DNA from: Promicromonospora sukumoe 327MFSha3.1
Lineage (GTDB): Bacteria; Actinomycetota; Actinomycetes; Actinomycetales; Cellulomonadaceae
Length of the DNA: 64,000 nt
NCBI RefSeq assembly: GCF_000385135.1
Contig: NZ_ARQM01000010.1
Location: 2,144,262 to 2,208,261 of the forward strand
Reading direction: 5' to 3'
Part shown: positions 18,854 through 27,816 of the stretch, in pieces
How the letters are laid out: every line of letters starts with the position of its first letter
How positions within the stretch are numbered: position 1 is the first letter of the stretch
Position numbers and translations under genes: made by a program
The notes under the pieces: generated by a model
What the model was told of the DNA's origin: nothing
What the model saw: only the letters and a program-made list of their open reading frames with translations
Database searches by the model: none

Positions 18854-18975
18854 CGCTTCCCTCACGTCCTGGTGCACGGGACATCACGCACGGGATCGGC
18901 GCACGTGAACCGGTATGCACGATACATATCAAACCGTGCGCTCATCGTACCCATACGGCGAGCTACGCTCCGCGG

Positions 18976-19839
18976 GTGAGCAAGACGCGGCGTGGTGTGG
19001 TGCGGGCCCCTGACGGAACCGAGATCGCCTACCGGACCCACGGTGACGGCGAGCCGCTCGTGCTGGTGCACGGCACCGGCCTCTCCCAGGTCGTGTGGCG
19101 AGGCCTCGGGTACGTCGACGCCCTCGCGGGTCATCAGGTCGTCACGCTGGACCTTCGCGGACACGGACGCAGCGGCCGCCCGTCGTCGCCGTCGGACTAC
19201 ACCGCGGCGCGGTTCGCCGCCGACGTCGTAGCCGTCCTGGACGCGCTCGCTGTCCCCCGGGCGCACTACCTCGGCTACTCGCTCGGGGCACGGATCGGCT
19301 TCACGCTCCTGGACGTCCGACCCGAGCGGATCACGTCGTTCGTCTCGCTCGGCGGCACCCATCGCAGCACGGCCGGTGGTCCGGCGGAGGTGTTCTTCCC
19401 GGCCTTCGACGAGGCACTGCGCCGCGGCGGCATGGCCGGGTTCGTGGAGGGCTGGGAACGTCATCGCGGGACGCCGCTGGACCCCCAGACCGCACTCGCG
19501 TTCCGGGCGAACGACCCGGCGGCGATGCGCGCGATCCTCGCCGCGATCGAGCACGAGCCAGGCGTGCCGGCAGCCCGGCTCGCACACGTCACCACACCGA
19601 CCCTGCTGCTGGCGGGCGACCGGGACCGGGCACGCCTGGACGCCTCGCACGAGGCGGCACGGGTCATGAGCGACGCCCGGGTCGTGGAGCTCGAAGGACA
19701 CGACCACGCGACGACGCTCAGCGACCGGGAAGGCGTCCTCGGCCACGTCGTCCCGTTCCTGCGAGCGGTGACGAGGGGACCGGGCCCTGTCGCAGCGGAT
19801 GCACGAAACCACAGGTCGGAGGACCTTTCGGAAACGTAA
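18976..19839 (+). CDS. Alpha/beta-fold hydrolase
   Basis: 287-aa hydrolase. It has the oxyanion motif LVLVHGTG at residues ~28-35, DLRGHGRS, the nucleophile elbow GYSLGAR (Ser at about residue 102), the acid in LLLAGDRDRARLD and a catalytic His in GHDHATTL. There is no signal peptide. A GTG start with no Shine-Dalgarno suggests a leaderless message. It is followed by an FAD oxidase gene 69 bp downstream. Probably an esterase or lactonase. Confidence 0.85.
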   Translation: MSKTRRGVVRAPDGTEIAYRTHGDGEPLVLVHGTGLSQVVWRGLGYVDALAGHQVVTLDLRGHGRSGRPSSPSDYTAARFAADVVAVLDALAVPRAHYLGYSLGARIGFTLLDVRPERITSFVSLGGTHRSTAGGPAEVFFPAFDEALRRGGMAGFVEGWERHRGTPLDPQTALAFRANDPAAMRAILAAIEHEPGVPAARLAHVTTPTLLLAGDRDRARLDASHEAARVMSDARVVELEGHDHATTLSDREGVLGHVVPFLRAVTRGPGPVAADARNHRSEDLSET

Positions 19840-19908
19840 TAAGTCGGCCTGCAGGCATCGCGGGGACCTACGGTCGGGCGCACCGCAACCCAACGAACGA
19901 GGAGCACG

Positions 19909-21297
19909 ATGCACCCGCAGACCCTGGACGCCGATCGGCTGCGAGCCGACCTCGACGGCCGCCTCGTCCTGCCCGGCGAACCGGACTGGGACGACGCACG
20001 CCGGGCGTGGCAGCTGACGGCAGACCAGCATCCCGACGCCGTCGTCCTCGCCGCCACCGTGAGCGACGTGGTCGCCACCGTGAACGCCGCCCGGGAGGCC
20101 GGCCTCCGGGTCGCGGCCCAGGCGACCGGGCACAACGCCGGCCCCCTGGGCCCGCTGGCCGGCACGGTGCTGCTGCGCACCTCGGGCCTCGCCAGCACCA
20201 CCACCGACGTCGCCGCGGGCACCGTGCGCGTGGAGGCAGGTGTGACGTGGGGCGCCCTGACCGCCGCCGTCGCACCGCACGGGCTGTCCGGCCTGCCGGG
20301 CACCGCGGCCGACGTCGGCGTCGTGGGCTACACCCTCGGTGGTGGCCTGTCCTGGCTGGGGCGCGCGCACGGCCTGGCCGCCAACCACGTCGTCTCGGCC
20401 GACGTGGTGACCGCCGACGGCGTGCTGCGCCACGTCGACGCCGTGAGCGACCCGGAGCTGTTCTGGGCGATCCGTGGCGGTGGCGGCAGCTTCGCCGTCG
20501 TGACGGCACTGGAGATCAGCCTGGTGCGGGTGTCCGACCTGCACGGCGGCACCCTGTTCTTCCCCCTCGAACGTGCCTCGGAGGTGCTGCACGCCTGGCG
20601 GGAATGGACCGGCACCGCACCGGACGAGATCACCTCGCTCGGTCGCCTGCTGCGGTTCCCACCGCTGCCCGAGCTGCCGGAGGCGGTGCGCGGCCGGTCG
20701 TTCGCCGTCGTCGAGCTGGTCTCGCTGCTCGGGCAGGAGGCCACCGATGCCGCGCTCGCACCGCTCCGCGCGCTCGGTCCGGACCTGGACACGGTCCGGG
20801 CGAGCGGTCCTGCGGAGCTGGCCGCCATCCACATGGACCCGCCGGCTCCGGTGCCCGCCACCGGTGACGGCTTCCTGCTCAGGGACCTGCCCGCGGCCGC
20901 CCTGGACGCCTTCCTGTCCGTCACCGGACCGGACCAGGACTTCCCTGTGCTGGGCACGGAGATCCGGCACCTGGGCGGGGCACTCGCTCCGGCGCCGTCC
21001 GCCGGTGGCACGCGGGGCGGTGCCGTGAGCGCCCTCGACGCGGGGTACGCGATCTTCTCGGCGGCACTCACCCCCGACGAGGCCGCCGTCAAGGCGATCC
21101 ACGGCCACCTCGACGCGCTGCGCGACGCCCTGGGCGACTGGGCGGCGCCGACGTCGTACCTGAACTTCACCGAGCGCCCCGGCGGGGCTCCCTTCGCCGA
21201 CGCCGACACGCTCGCGCGCCTGCGGCGGGTCAAGCACCGCTACGACCCCACGGACCTGGTCCGCGGGAACCACCCGGTCGAGCCGTCGGCCGGCTGA
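19909..21297 (+). CDS. FAD-binding oxidoreductase (BBE-like), intact copy
   Basis: 462-aa flavoprotein oxidase of the PCMH/berberine-bridge type. The FAD-binding loop is AQATGHNAGPLGPLAGTVLLRT, where the His is the probable covalent attachment point. The second FAD segment, VGVVGYTLGGGLSWLGRAHGLAANHV, lacks the cysteine of bicovalent enzymes. The C-terminal BBE segment SYLNFTERPGG is intact. The ribosome binding site GAGGAG lies seven bases before the ATG. It is highly similar to the frameshifted copy at 26.3-27.7 kb. The substrate is unknown. Confidence 0.9.
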   Translation: MHPQTLDADRLRADLDGRLVLPGEPDWDDARRAWQLTADQHPDAVVLAATVSDVVATVNAAREAGLRVAAQATGHNAGPLGPLAGTVLLRTSGLASTTTDVAAGTVRVEAGVTWGALTAAVAPHGLSGLPGTAADVGVVGYTLGGGLSWLGRAHGLAANHVVSADVVTADGVLRHVDAVSDPELFWAIRGGGGSFAVVTALEISLVRVSDLHGGTLFFPLERASEVLHAWREWTGTAPDEITSLGRLLRFPPLPELPEAVRGRSFAVVELVSLLGQEATDAALAPLRALGPDLDTVRASGPAELAAIHMDPPAPVPATGDGFLLRDLPAAALDAFLSVTGPDQDFPVLGTEIRHLGGALAPAPSAGGTRGGAVSALDAGYAIFSAALTPDEAAVKAIHGHLDALRDALGDWAAPTSYLNFTERPGGAPFADADTLARLRRVKHRYDPTDLVRGNHPVEPSAG

Positions 21298-21321
21298 TCA
21301 GCACCGGACGCACCACGGGGT

Positions 21322-21391
21322 CGGCCCTCGGGCCGGCCGCGTGATGCGTCTGGGCGTCTGGGCGTCGACGAAGGGCCTTGATCTGGCCCTT
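21322..21391. terminator. Paired hairpins between convergent genes
   Basis: Two inverted repeats separate the FAD oxidase from the convergent XRE regulator: CGGCCC/GGGCCG at 21322-21335, and AAGGGCC/GGCCCTT at 21371-21391 with a 7-base loop. The second has A/T-ending arms and can act in either direction. Confidence 0.65.
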
Positions 21392-21402
21392 GCGACAGCT
21401 GG

Positions 21403-22272
21403 TCAGTCCTGCCCCGCCCCGCTGCGAGACAGCGGGGCGATCCGTTCGCGCAGCCGGTCCAGCTTGTCGGCGTCAGGGGTACCGGGCTCGGCCCAGTTGA
21501 GCACGATGTGCAGGTCAGCACACTCGATCGTGAGGATGTCGCAGTCCAGGGTGATCTCGCCGAGCTCGGGGTGGACCACGGTCTTGCGCGACCGGCCGGC
21601 CGGGACGGTCTCGTAGCGGGACCAGAGGTCGTCGAAGCGCGGGTTGGCGTCGCGCAGGCCGCTGACCAGCTCGGCGACGGCGCGGTCGTCCGGGTAGCGG
21701 TCGCGAGCCCGACGCAGGTCGGCCACCATCCTGCGCTCGAACGCGTCCGTCTGGTCGGCATCACGCTCGACCCGCGAGGTGCCGCCTGGGTTCACCGCGG
21801 CGAAATGTCCCCAGGCGAGGTTGTTCGCGCGGGCACGGTGCTCGGTCGGGCTGCCGAACAGCTCGCCCCACAGCGGGTTCCACTGCACTGCGTCCCACGA
21901 CGCGGTGAAGACCGCCACCGGTGTGTCGCTCATCCGGTCGATCATCCGCTGCACGCCGCGGGGCACCTCGCTCGGTACCGAGCCCGACGCCGGGGCGACC
22001 GCGCCCGCCAGGCGGTACAGCAGCTCCCGGTCGACCGCGTTCAGGCGCAGCACCTGCGCGAACGCGCCGAGCACCTGGGGCGAGGGGGTGGTGGCGCGAC
22101 CCTGTTCGAGCTGCACCAGGTAGTCGACCGAGATGCCGACCGTCAACGCCAGCTCCTCGCGTCGCAGGCCCGGCACCCGGCGGTCGCCGCCGGCCGCGAA
22201 GCCGATGTCGGCGGGGCGAACGCGGCCCCGCCACGCCCGGAGTGCGGCGCCGAGCTCGGTCTGCGTCTTCAT
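21403..22272 (-). CDS. XRE-family regulator with MmyB-like ligand-binding domain (copy 1)
   Basis: 289-aa regulator. The N-terminal helix-turn-helix includes VPGLRREELALTVGISVDYLVQLEQGR (residues ~35-61). The C-terminal MmyB-like, PAS-related ligand domain contains FTASWDAVQWNPLWGELFG and ends near LDCDILTIECADLHIVLNWAEPGT. Members usually repress adjacent SDR or reductase genes. The ATG at 22272 is preceded by a CATACT -10-like element, so the message is probably short-leadered. It is a close paralogue of the regulator at 24951-25817. Confidence 0.9.
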   Translation of the reverse strand: MKTQTELGAALRAWRGRVRPADIGFAAGGDRRVPGLRREELALTVGISVDYLVQLEQGRATTPSPQVLGAFAQVLRLNAVDRELLYRLAGAVAPASGSVPSEVPRGVQRMIDRMSDTPVAVFTASWDAVQWNPLWGELFGSPTEHRARANNLAWGHFAAVNPGGTSRVERDADQTDAFERRMVADLRRARDRYPDDRAVAELVSGLRDANPRFDDLWSRYETVPAGRSRKTVVHPELGEITLDCDILTIECADLHIVLNWAEPGTPDADKLDRLRERIAPLSRSGAGQD

Positions 22273-22301
22273 CCGCCCAGTATGGACCGGGGTCTCGGGC
22301 A

Positions 22302-22320
22302 CCGAGTGGTACTGAAACTC
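22302..22320. promoter_or_regulatory. GTACCAC box A (promoter of XRE copy 1)
   Basis: Read on the minus strand, AGTACCACTCGG lies 30-41 bp before the XRE copy 1 start codon, overlapping the end of the upstream reductase gene. The 17-bp element 22304-22320 has GAGT...ACTC arms. The core matches boxes B (23935-23947) and C (24905-24921). Confidence 0.5.
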
Positions 22321-23002
22321 ATAGGGACGCCGGGCGGTGGGGCGCACCAGCAGCGACCGCGACGGCCGGCGCGATCCGATCGAGCGCGCCGTCGAACTGG
22401 TGCTCGGCGAGCAGGTGCACCAGGACGTTGAGCTGCTCGATGTTGCGTGCGGAGGTCAGCGGGCCGGCATCCAGCGCGGTGAAGCCGGCGTCCTGCGCGA
22501 GCGTGCGTACCTGCGCCTTGGCCAAGGAGTCGTCGCCGGCGAGGAACACCGGTGGTGTCGACTCCGGCGCGGGCCACCGCCGCGCGTCGAGCACGGTGGA
22601 GGGCATGGTGTTGAACGCCTTGACCACGCGCGCCCCGGGGAGCCGGCGCTGCAGCTCCTCGCTGGTGGACGAGGTCTCCATGAATGCGGCGTCGTAGGAG
22701 TGCTCGAAATCGCCGCTCACCCGCAGGGGGTTCATGGTGTCGATGACGACCTTGCCATCCACCGGCCCGACGGCGTCGAGCACCGCGTCCAGCCGTGGCC
22801 AGTACACCGAGAAGAGGACCACCTCGCCGAACGCGGCCGCCTCGGCGGGTGCGCCGCGCACGGCTCGCGGGTTCTTCTCGAGGAACGTCTCCAGCTTCTC
22901 CTGACCGGCGTCCTTGGCAACCATCACCTCGTGCCCGGCCGCGAGCCAGGCCCGCGCCAGTGCCCGTCCGATGTTTCCTGCGTTGACCACTCCGATACGC
23001 AT
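22319..23002 (-). CDS. NAD(P)-binding F420-reductase-like protein (copy 1)
   Basis: 227-aa Rossmann protein of the NADPH-dependent F420 reductase/ProC-like family (F420_oxidored). It begins MRIGVVNAGNIGRALARAW and contains VDGKVVIDTMNPL and VVKAFNTMPSTVL. The first glycine of the dinucleotide loop is replaced (VVNAGNIG). The ribosome binding site GAGGAGAG is clear. It lies 49 bp downstream of the SDR on the same strand and upstream of XRE copy 1. The real electron donor and substrate are unknown. Confidence 0.85.
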   Translation of the reverse strand: MRIGVVNAGNIGRALARAWLAAGHEVMVAKDAGQEKLETFLEKNPRAVRGAPAEAAAFGEVVLFSVYWPRLDAVLDAVGPVDGKVVIDTMNPLRVSGDFEHSYDAAFMETSSTSEELQRRLPGARVVKAFNTMPSTVLDARRWPAPESTPPVFLAGDDSLAKAQVRTLAQDAGFTALDAGPLTSARNIEQLNVLVHLLAEHQFDGALDRIAPAVAVAAGAPHRPASL

Positions 23003-23051
23003 GTCTCTCCTCTGTCCTCTATGCATGTGGCGGGTTCTCGTGCGGGCAGCG

Positions 23052-23819
23052 TCAGAGCTTGTAGCCGCCGCTCGCCTCGATGACCTGACCGGTCACCCAG
23101 CGACCCTCGTCGGAGGTCAGAAAAGCGACCACCGCCGTGATGTCGGAGACCTCGCCGAAGCGGCCCAGTGCCGTGTCGGCCTCGATGGCGGTCACCAGGT
23201 CGGCGTCCAGGCGCACGGCCGTGTTCATGTCCGTGCGTACCCACCCGGGGGCCACTGCATTCACGGTGATCCCGCGCGGTCCGAGCTCCATCGCGAGCGT
23301 GTGGGTCAGGTTGTTGATGCTCGCCTTGGCCATCGAGTAGACGGGCACGGACTGCATGGGCCGGGTACCGGCAGCGGAGGAGACGTTGACGATGCGCCCG
23401 CCGTCGGTGAGGCGGGTCAGCGCCGACTGCACCACGAAGAACGGTGCCCGCACGTGGACCGCGAACAGGGTGTCCCAGCTCTCGGGCGTGGCGTCGGCGA
23501 GACCACCCCAGCCGGAGTTGCCCGCGTTGTTGAGCAGCAGGTCGAGCGACGCGCTCCCGGTGCGTTCCGTGAGCTCGCGGTCGAGCTGTTCGAACAGGCC
23601 GGGGATCGACGCGGCGTCGGCGAGGTCGGCGTGCAGCGCGAAGGCCCTCCCTCCGGCCTGCTCGATGGCCGCGACCGCCTCGTCGGCGCCGGCCTTGCTC
23701 GCGTTGTAGGTGAGCGCGACCGTCGCGCCCTGGCTTGCGAGGCGCTCGGCGATCGAACGGCCGATACCCCGTGAGCCCCCGGTGACGAGGGCGGTCTTCC
23801 CGGAGAGTGAGTGCGACAT
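23052..23819 (-). CDS. SDR family oxidoreductase (3-oxoacyl-ACP reductase-like)
   Basis: 255-aa classical SDR: TGGSRGIGRSIAERL cofactor loop, NNAGNSG, the catalytic Ser in VNVSSAAG, YSMAKASINN with the Tyr-Lys pair, a PGWVRTDM segment and the C-terminal ITAVVAFLTSDEGRWVTGQVIEASGGY. The start at 23819 has AAGGGA upstream. Box B lies 116 bp upstream, so control by one of the XRE regulators is plausible. It probably forms an operon with the downstream F420-reductase-like gene. Confidence 0.9.
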   Translation of the reverse strand: MSHSLSGKTALVTGGSRGIGRSIAERLASQGATVALTYNASKAGADEAVAAIEQAGGRAFALHADLADAASIPGLFEQLDRELTERTGSASLDLLLNNAGNSGWGGLADATPESWDTLFAVHVRAPFFVVQSALTRLTDGGRIVNVSSAAGTRPMQSVPVYSMAKASINNLTHTLAMELGPRGITVNAVAPGWVRTDMNTAVRLDADLVTAIEADTALGRFGEVSDITAVVAFLTSDEGRWVTGQVIEASGGYKL

Positions 23820-23934
23820 GGAACGTCCCTTGATCGGTGTTGCCAGCAGCTGGGTGCCCGGGACCGGGCCGCCCGAGATCGATCCTCCGACCGCCGGCGC
23901 ACGGGTGACAGGCGCCCGTGTTCCCTGGGAATCC

Positions 23935-23947
23935 GGGTACCACCCAG
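23935..23947. promoter_or_regulatory. GTACCAC box B (upstream of SDR)
   Basis: GGGTACCACCCAG, sharing GTACCACCCAG with box C exactly and GTACCAC with box A. It lies between the SDR and the convergently oriented end of the second F420-reductase-like gene. It is a candidate binding site for one or both MmyB-type regulators. Confidence 0.5.
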
Positions 23948-24000
23948 CGATCGCCCCGTGCCCTCCGGGCACCGCCCGGAGGGCACGGTCAGTGGGTGCG

Positions 24001-24801
24001 CTACTTCTTGACCGTGCTGCCGCTCGCCAGCTCCATGAAGATGGCGACGTGTGCCGGAGGCATCTTCGCGAGCTGTCCGCCGACGGGCGACGGGCGCACC
24101 GCGCTGTCGATCATCCTCCGGGCGGTCTCGGCCGTGACGGGCGGCACCGGGGCCTGGAGGTAGTGGCGCTTCTGCTCGTCCTCGGTGAGACCGTCCGGCA
24201 CCGCGGGCGCGTAGGGCCAGAAGTAGATCGGCGTCTCGGGCTCGATGCGCCAGCTCTCTGCCAGCGAGCCCGCATCGATGACGTCGTAGCCGACCGATTC
24301 CAGGAACCGCGCCACGAGCCGCTTGGCGGCGTCGTCGTCCCCGGCGACCGGGATCGTCATCCGGTCGGGGTCACCCACCGGGCGGGCGTTGGCGTAGATG
24401 TGGTTCCAGTCGAAGTTGTGCAGCCCCTTGACGACGATCGAGTCCTTCAGGTGGCGCTGCACGAGCTCGCTCGAGGTGAGCGCGCCGCTGTCGAGCTCGG
24501 GGTCGCGCCAGAACTCGGGGTAGTAGTTCGTCTGGTCCAGGACCACCTTTCCGGCGAGCTTGTCGGCGGGCAACGCCTCGTAGCTGGCGAGCGGGAGCGG
24601 GAGCGCGACGATGTCCCCCGCTTCGATCGCCTCGTCGACCGTGCCGGCGCGTGCGAGGGGCCCGAGCTCCTGGACCAGTCCGGCGATCGTCTCCGGACCG
24701 CGGGAGTTGCTGAGGACGACGTTGTGGCCGGCGTCGACCGCCAGTCGGGCGAGCGCGCCGCCCACCAGGCCGGAGCCGATGATTCCGATGGTCTGTGTCA
24801 T
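24001..24801 (-). CDS. NAD(P)-binding F420-reductase-like protein (copy 2)
   Basis: 266-aa Rossmann protein: MTQTIGIIGSGLVGGALARLAVDAGHNVVLSNSRGPE carries an intact GxGxxG motif, followed by GKVVLDQTNYYPEFW, VVKGLHNFDWNHIYANARP and a C-terminal domain ending in AKMPPAHVAIFMELA. It is longer than copy 1 and divergent from XRE copy 2, with box C in the 149-bp gap. A good ribosome binding site (AGGAAAG) precedes the ATG. Confidence 0.87.
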   Translation of the reverse strand: MTQTIGIIGSGLVGGALARLAVDAGHNVVLSNSRGPETIAGLVQELGPLARAGTVDEAIEAGDIVALPLPLASYEALPADKLAGKVVLDQTNYYPEFWRDPELDSGALTSSELVQRHLKDSIVVKGLHNFDWNHIYANARPVGDPDRMTIPVAGDDDAAKRLVARFLESVGYDVIDAGSLAESWRIEPETPIYFWPYAPAVPDGLTEDEQKRHYLQAPVPPVTAETARRMIDSAVRPSPVGGQLAKMPPAHVAIFMELASGSTVKK

Positions 24802-24904
24802 CACGAGATCTTTCCTGTGCGAGAGCAGCGGCCTGGACCGCTGCGGGGACGGACCGATCCTCTGCGCGCCCCCGGGGCGGCACCAGGCGTCGTTCTCGCT
24901 ATGA

Positions 24905-24921
24905 CTGGGAGTACCACCCAG
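24905..24921. promoter_or_regulatory. GTACCAC box C (XRE copy 2 / reductase copy 2)
   Basis: CTGGGAGTACCACCCAG: 17 bp with CTGGG...CCCAG arms. It is placed 29 bp before the XRE copy 2 start codon and ~104 bp before the divergent reductase. It shares GTACCACCCAG with box B. Confidence 0.55.
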
Positions 24922-24950
24922 CTGCGAAGCCGGTCGCGCATACTGAGGAC

Positions 24951-25817
24951 ATGCCCACCCAGACCGAGCTAGGCAGCGCACTGCGCGCCTGGCGGGCGAG
25001 CGTCGCACCGGCCGACGTCGGCCTGCCGGCAGGTGTCCGCCGTCGGGTGCCCGGCCTACGGCGCGAGGAGGTGGCGCTGCTGGCCGACATCTCCTTCGAC
25101 TACCTGGTCCAGCTGGAGCAGGGCCGTGCCGCCAACCCCTCGCCCCAGGTGCTGCGGGCGCTGGCGGAGGTACTGCGGCTGAACGCCGTGGACCGGGAGG
25201 TGCTCTACCGTCTCGCCGGGTTGGTGCCGCCTCCCTCGGGCTTGGTCCCGAGTGCGATACCGGCGGGTGTCCAGCGGATGATCGACCGGATGAGCGACAC
25301 ACCGGTGGCGGTCTTCACCGCGTCGTGGGACGCAGTGCAGTGGAACCCGCTGTGGGGCGAGCTGTTCGGCAGCCCCGCGGTACCCGGCTCCGGAGCAGGG
25401 AGCGACGGTCACGCTCCGAACATGGTCCGGGGACACTTCGCGGCCGAGCCGCCGGCCGGCGCATCCGGCGTGGAGCGGGACACCGCACACACCGACGCGT
25501 TCGAGCGCATGATGGTGTCCGACCTGCGGCGTGCCGCCGACCGGTACCCCGACGACCGTGCCGTCACGGAGCTGATCGATGCCCTGCGCGCGTCGCCACG
25601 CTTCGACGAGCTCTGGGCCAGCTACGAGACGCTGCCCCTGGCGGGCTCGCACAAGACGGTCGTCCATCCGGAGCTCGGCGCGATCACCCTGGACTGCGAC
25701 ATCCTCACCATCGAGCACGCCGACCTGCACGTCGTCATGAACTGGGCCGTCCCGGGCACGCGCGACGCGCAGCGGCTCGACGCCCTGCGCGAGCGGGCAG
25801 GCGCCGCACCGCGCTGA
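24951..25817 (+). CDS. XRE-family regulator with MmyB-like ligand-binding domain (copy 2)
   Basis: 288-aa paralogue of the regulator at 21403-22272, with near-identical helix-turn-helix and ligand domains: VPGLRREEVALLADISFDYLVQLEQGR, then FTASWDAVQWNPLWGELFG, then LDCDILTIEHADLHVVMNWAVPGT. Copy 2 has an extra Gly/Ser-rich insertion (VPGSGAGSDGH) in the ligand domain. GAGGAC lies just before the ATG. Box C in its promoter suggests autoregulation. Confidence 0.9.
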   Translation: MPTQTELGSALRAWRASVAPADVGLPAGVRRRVPGLRREEVALLADISFDYLVQLEQGRAANPSPQVLRALAEVLRLNAVDREVLYRLAGLVPPPSGLVPSAIPAGVQRMIDRMSDTPVAVFTASWDAVQWNPLWGELFGSPAVPGSGAGSDGHAPNMVRGHFAAEPPAGASGVERDTAHTDAFERMMVSDLRRAADRYPDDRAVTELIDALRASPRFDELWASYETLPLAGSHKTVVHPELGAITLDCDILTIEHADLHVVMNWAVPGTRDAQRLDALRERAGAAPR

Positions 25818-25949
25818 CGCGCATCCGCGGCTACGACCCGTCTCCTGGTAACGGCTACGCCCTCCTCGGCGCGGCCGCGGCCACCGTCGCCATGATCACG
25901 ATCCGCGATCCTTTGCGGTCCTGAGCTGCTCAGTTCGGGTGCGGACCGG

Positions 25950-26090
25950 TCAGCCGCGCGCCCGGAGCATCGCCAGGGCGATGGCGGGGATCAGGGTGAG
26001 GGAGACGATGACGGTCCCGACGGCGGCGGGCAGCCGGCCTGTGGCACAGGGCGGAATCTCTCCTCGACGGCCCTGGGTATCTCGGGCCAT
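25950..26090 (-). CDS. Possible single-pass small membrane protein
   Basis: 46-codon frame in a 514-bp gap, ending in a clear transmembrane helix (AAVGTVIVSLTLIPAIALAML) and a basic tail. The N-terminal 19 residues look poorly coded and no Shine-Dalgarno is seen. It is either a genuine small membrane protein or the C-terminal remnant of a lost transporter. The rest of 25818-26331 shows no other credible gene. Confidence 0.3.
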   Translation of the reverse strand: MARDTQGRRGEIPPCATGRLPAAVGTVIVSLTLIPAIALAMLRARG

Positions 26091-26331
26091 CACGGTCACC
26101 GGAGCGCCAGATCGGGAGGCCCCGTTTCGCGACCCGAGGAATTTCGTCCGAGGCCGACGTCATGTGCCCGGGGTGGGAGCGCGTGCCCTCTGCGCCCCGC
26201 AGGCATGTGTGGTGAGATCCCAGTTCAGAGACTCTTTCGGGGGCGTGACAACTCCCCTGGTCGCGGGCTCGGGCGCCGAGCGTCGAGCGCCGAGCGTGCC
26301 CAGCCGACGAAGGACTCGAACAGGAGCACCC

Positions 26332-27704
26332 ATGTCCACGAAACCCCTCGACACCGCGAAGCTGCGGGCGGAGCTCGACGGCACACTCGTCCTCCCCGAA
26401 GAGCCCGGCTGGGACGAGGCACGCCAGGCGTGGCAGCTGGCCGTCGACCAGCACCCGGACGCCGTCGTCCTCGCCACCACCACCGCCGACGTGGTCGCGA
26501 CGGTGAACGCCGCCCGAACCGCAGGACTGCGGGTCGCCGCGCAGTCGACGGGCCACAACGCCGCGCCCCTCGGGCCGCTGGCCGGGACGGTGCTGCTGCG
26601 CACCTCGGGCATGACGGACATCTCCGTGGACCCCGTAACAGCCACCGCGCGTGTCGGGGCGGGCGCCCATTGGGGTGCGGTGACAGCCGCCGTCGCCCTG
26701 CACGGGCTGGCCGGCCTGGCGGGCACCTCCGACGACGTCGGCGTGGTGGGCTACACCGTGGGCGGTGGCCTGCCGTGGCTCGGGCGAGCTCACGGGCTGG
26801 CCGCCAACCACGTGCTCTCCGCCGACGTCGTGACGGCCGACGGCGTGCTGCGGCACATCGACGCCGCGAGCGACCCGGAGCTGTTCTGGGCGATCCGCGG
26901 CGGCGGCGGCAGCTTCGCCGTCGTGACGGCGCTGGAGCTCAGCCTCGTCCCGGTGCCCGACCTCCACGGCGGCACCCTGTTCTTCCCGCTCGAGCGCGCC
27001 GCAAAGGTGCTGACGACCTGGCGGGAGTGGACCGCGTTCGTGCCCCCGGAGATCACCTCGCTCGGTCGGCTGCTCCGGTTCCCGCCGATGCCGGAGATCC
27101 CAGAGCCCGTGCGCGGCGGGTCGTTCGCCGTGGTCGAGGTGGTCTCCCTCCTGGGCCAGAGCGCGACCGACCGGCTCCTCGAGCCGCTGCGTGAGCTCGG
27201 GCCGGTGATGGACACCGTCCGCCCGTCCGGGCCCGCCGACCTCGGCTTGATCCACATGGACCCGCCCGGTCCAGTTCCTGCGACGGGCGACGGGTTCCTG
27301 CTGGCGGACCTCACCCCTGAGACGCTCGACGCCTTCCTGTCGGTGACCGGGCCGGACGCGGACGTCTCGCTGCTCACCACGGAGATCCGCCACCTGGGCG
27401 GGGCCCTCGCCCCCGATCCGTCCCGCGGTGGAGCCGTGACCGGCTTCGACGCCCGGTACGTGGTCTTCAGCGCTGCGCTGACCCCCGACGAGGAAACCGT
27501 GAAGGCCGCGCACGTCCTCCTGGACCGGCTGCGCGACGCTCTCTGGCTCCTTGGGCCGCGCCGGTCTCCTACCTGAACTTCGCCGAACGCACCGGCAACG
27601 CCCCGTTCGCGGAGCAGGCCACGCTCGACCGGCTGCGCCGGATCAAGTCCCGGTACGACCCTGCCGACATGATCCGCGGCAACCACCCGGTCGCACCGGA
27701 CTGA
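26332..27704 (+). pseudogene. FAD-binding oxidoreductase (BBE-like), frameshifted second copy
   Basis: Close paralogue of the oxidase at 19909-21297. It starts MSTKPLDTAKLRAELDGTLV with CAGGAG upstream and holds the same FAD segments (AQSTGHNAAPLGPLAGTVLL; GVVGYTVGGGLPWLG). The frame runs to a TGA at 27574-27576. The expected C-terminus (VSYLNFAERTGNAPFAEQ to VAPD) continues in another frame and stops at 27702-27704. The shift maps to 27539-27544, where CT occurs three times; removing one CT restores 456 codons collinear with copy 1. As read, the enzyme lacks its BBE motif and final helix, so it is probably inactive unless the shift is a sequencing error. Confidence 0.8.
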
Positions 27705-27750
27705 CCCTGCGCCCGACGCCCGCCGGCAGGCCGACGGTCCGCGCACCGAA

Positions 27751-27781
27751 GCCCCACCAGGAGTGGGGCGCCACGTGGCGC
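27751..27781. terminator. Nested hairpins after the FAD oxidase copy 2
   Basis: GCCCCAC/GTGGGGC with a 5-base loop (27751-27769), immediately overlapped by the perfect 14-bp palindrome GCGCCACGTGGCGC (27768-27781). The first can terminate transcription of the oxidase. The palindrome, 35 bp before the MarR start codon, could instead be an operator. Confidence 0.5.
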
Positions 27782-27816
27782 GGGCCGCCCGGACCGGTCG
27801 CCGTTAGCCTGCTGCC

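Noticed and set aside
18862..21273. 803-codon minus-strand frame
   Set aside because: Shadow of the alpha/beta hydrolase and FAD oxidase; composition is Gly/Arg/Ala-rich without domain motifs.
25950..26090. Small membrane frame as a confirmed gene
   Set aside because: Kept only as a low-confidence feature, because it has no ribosome binding site or known family.
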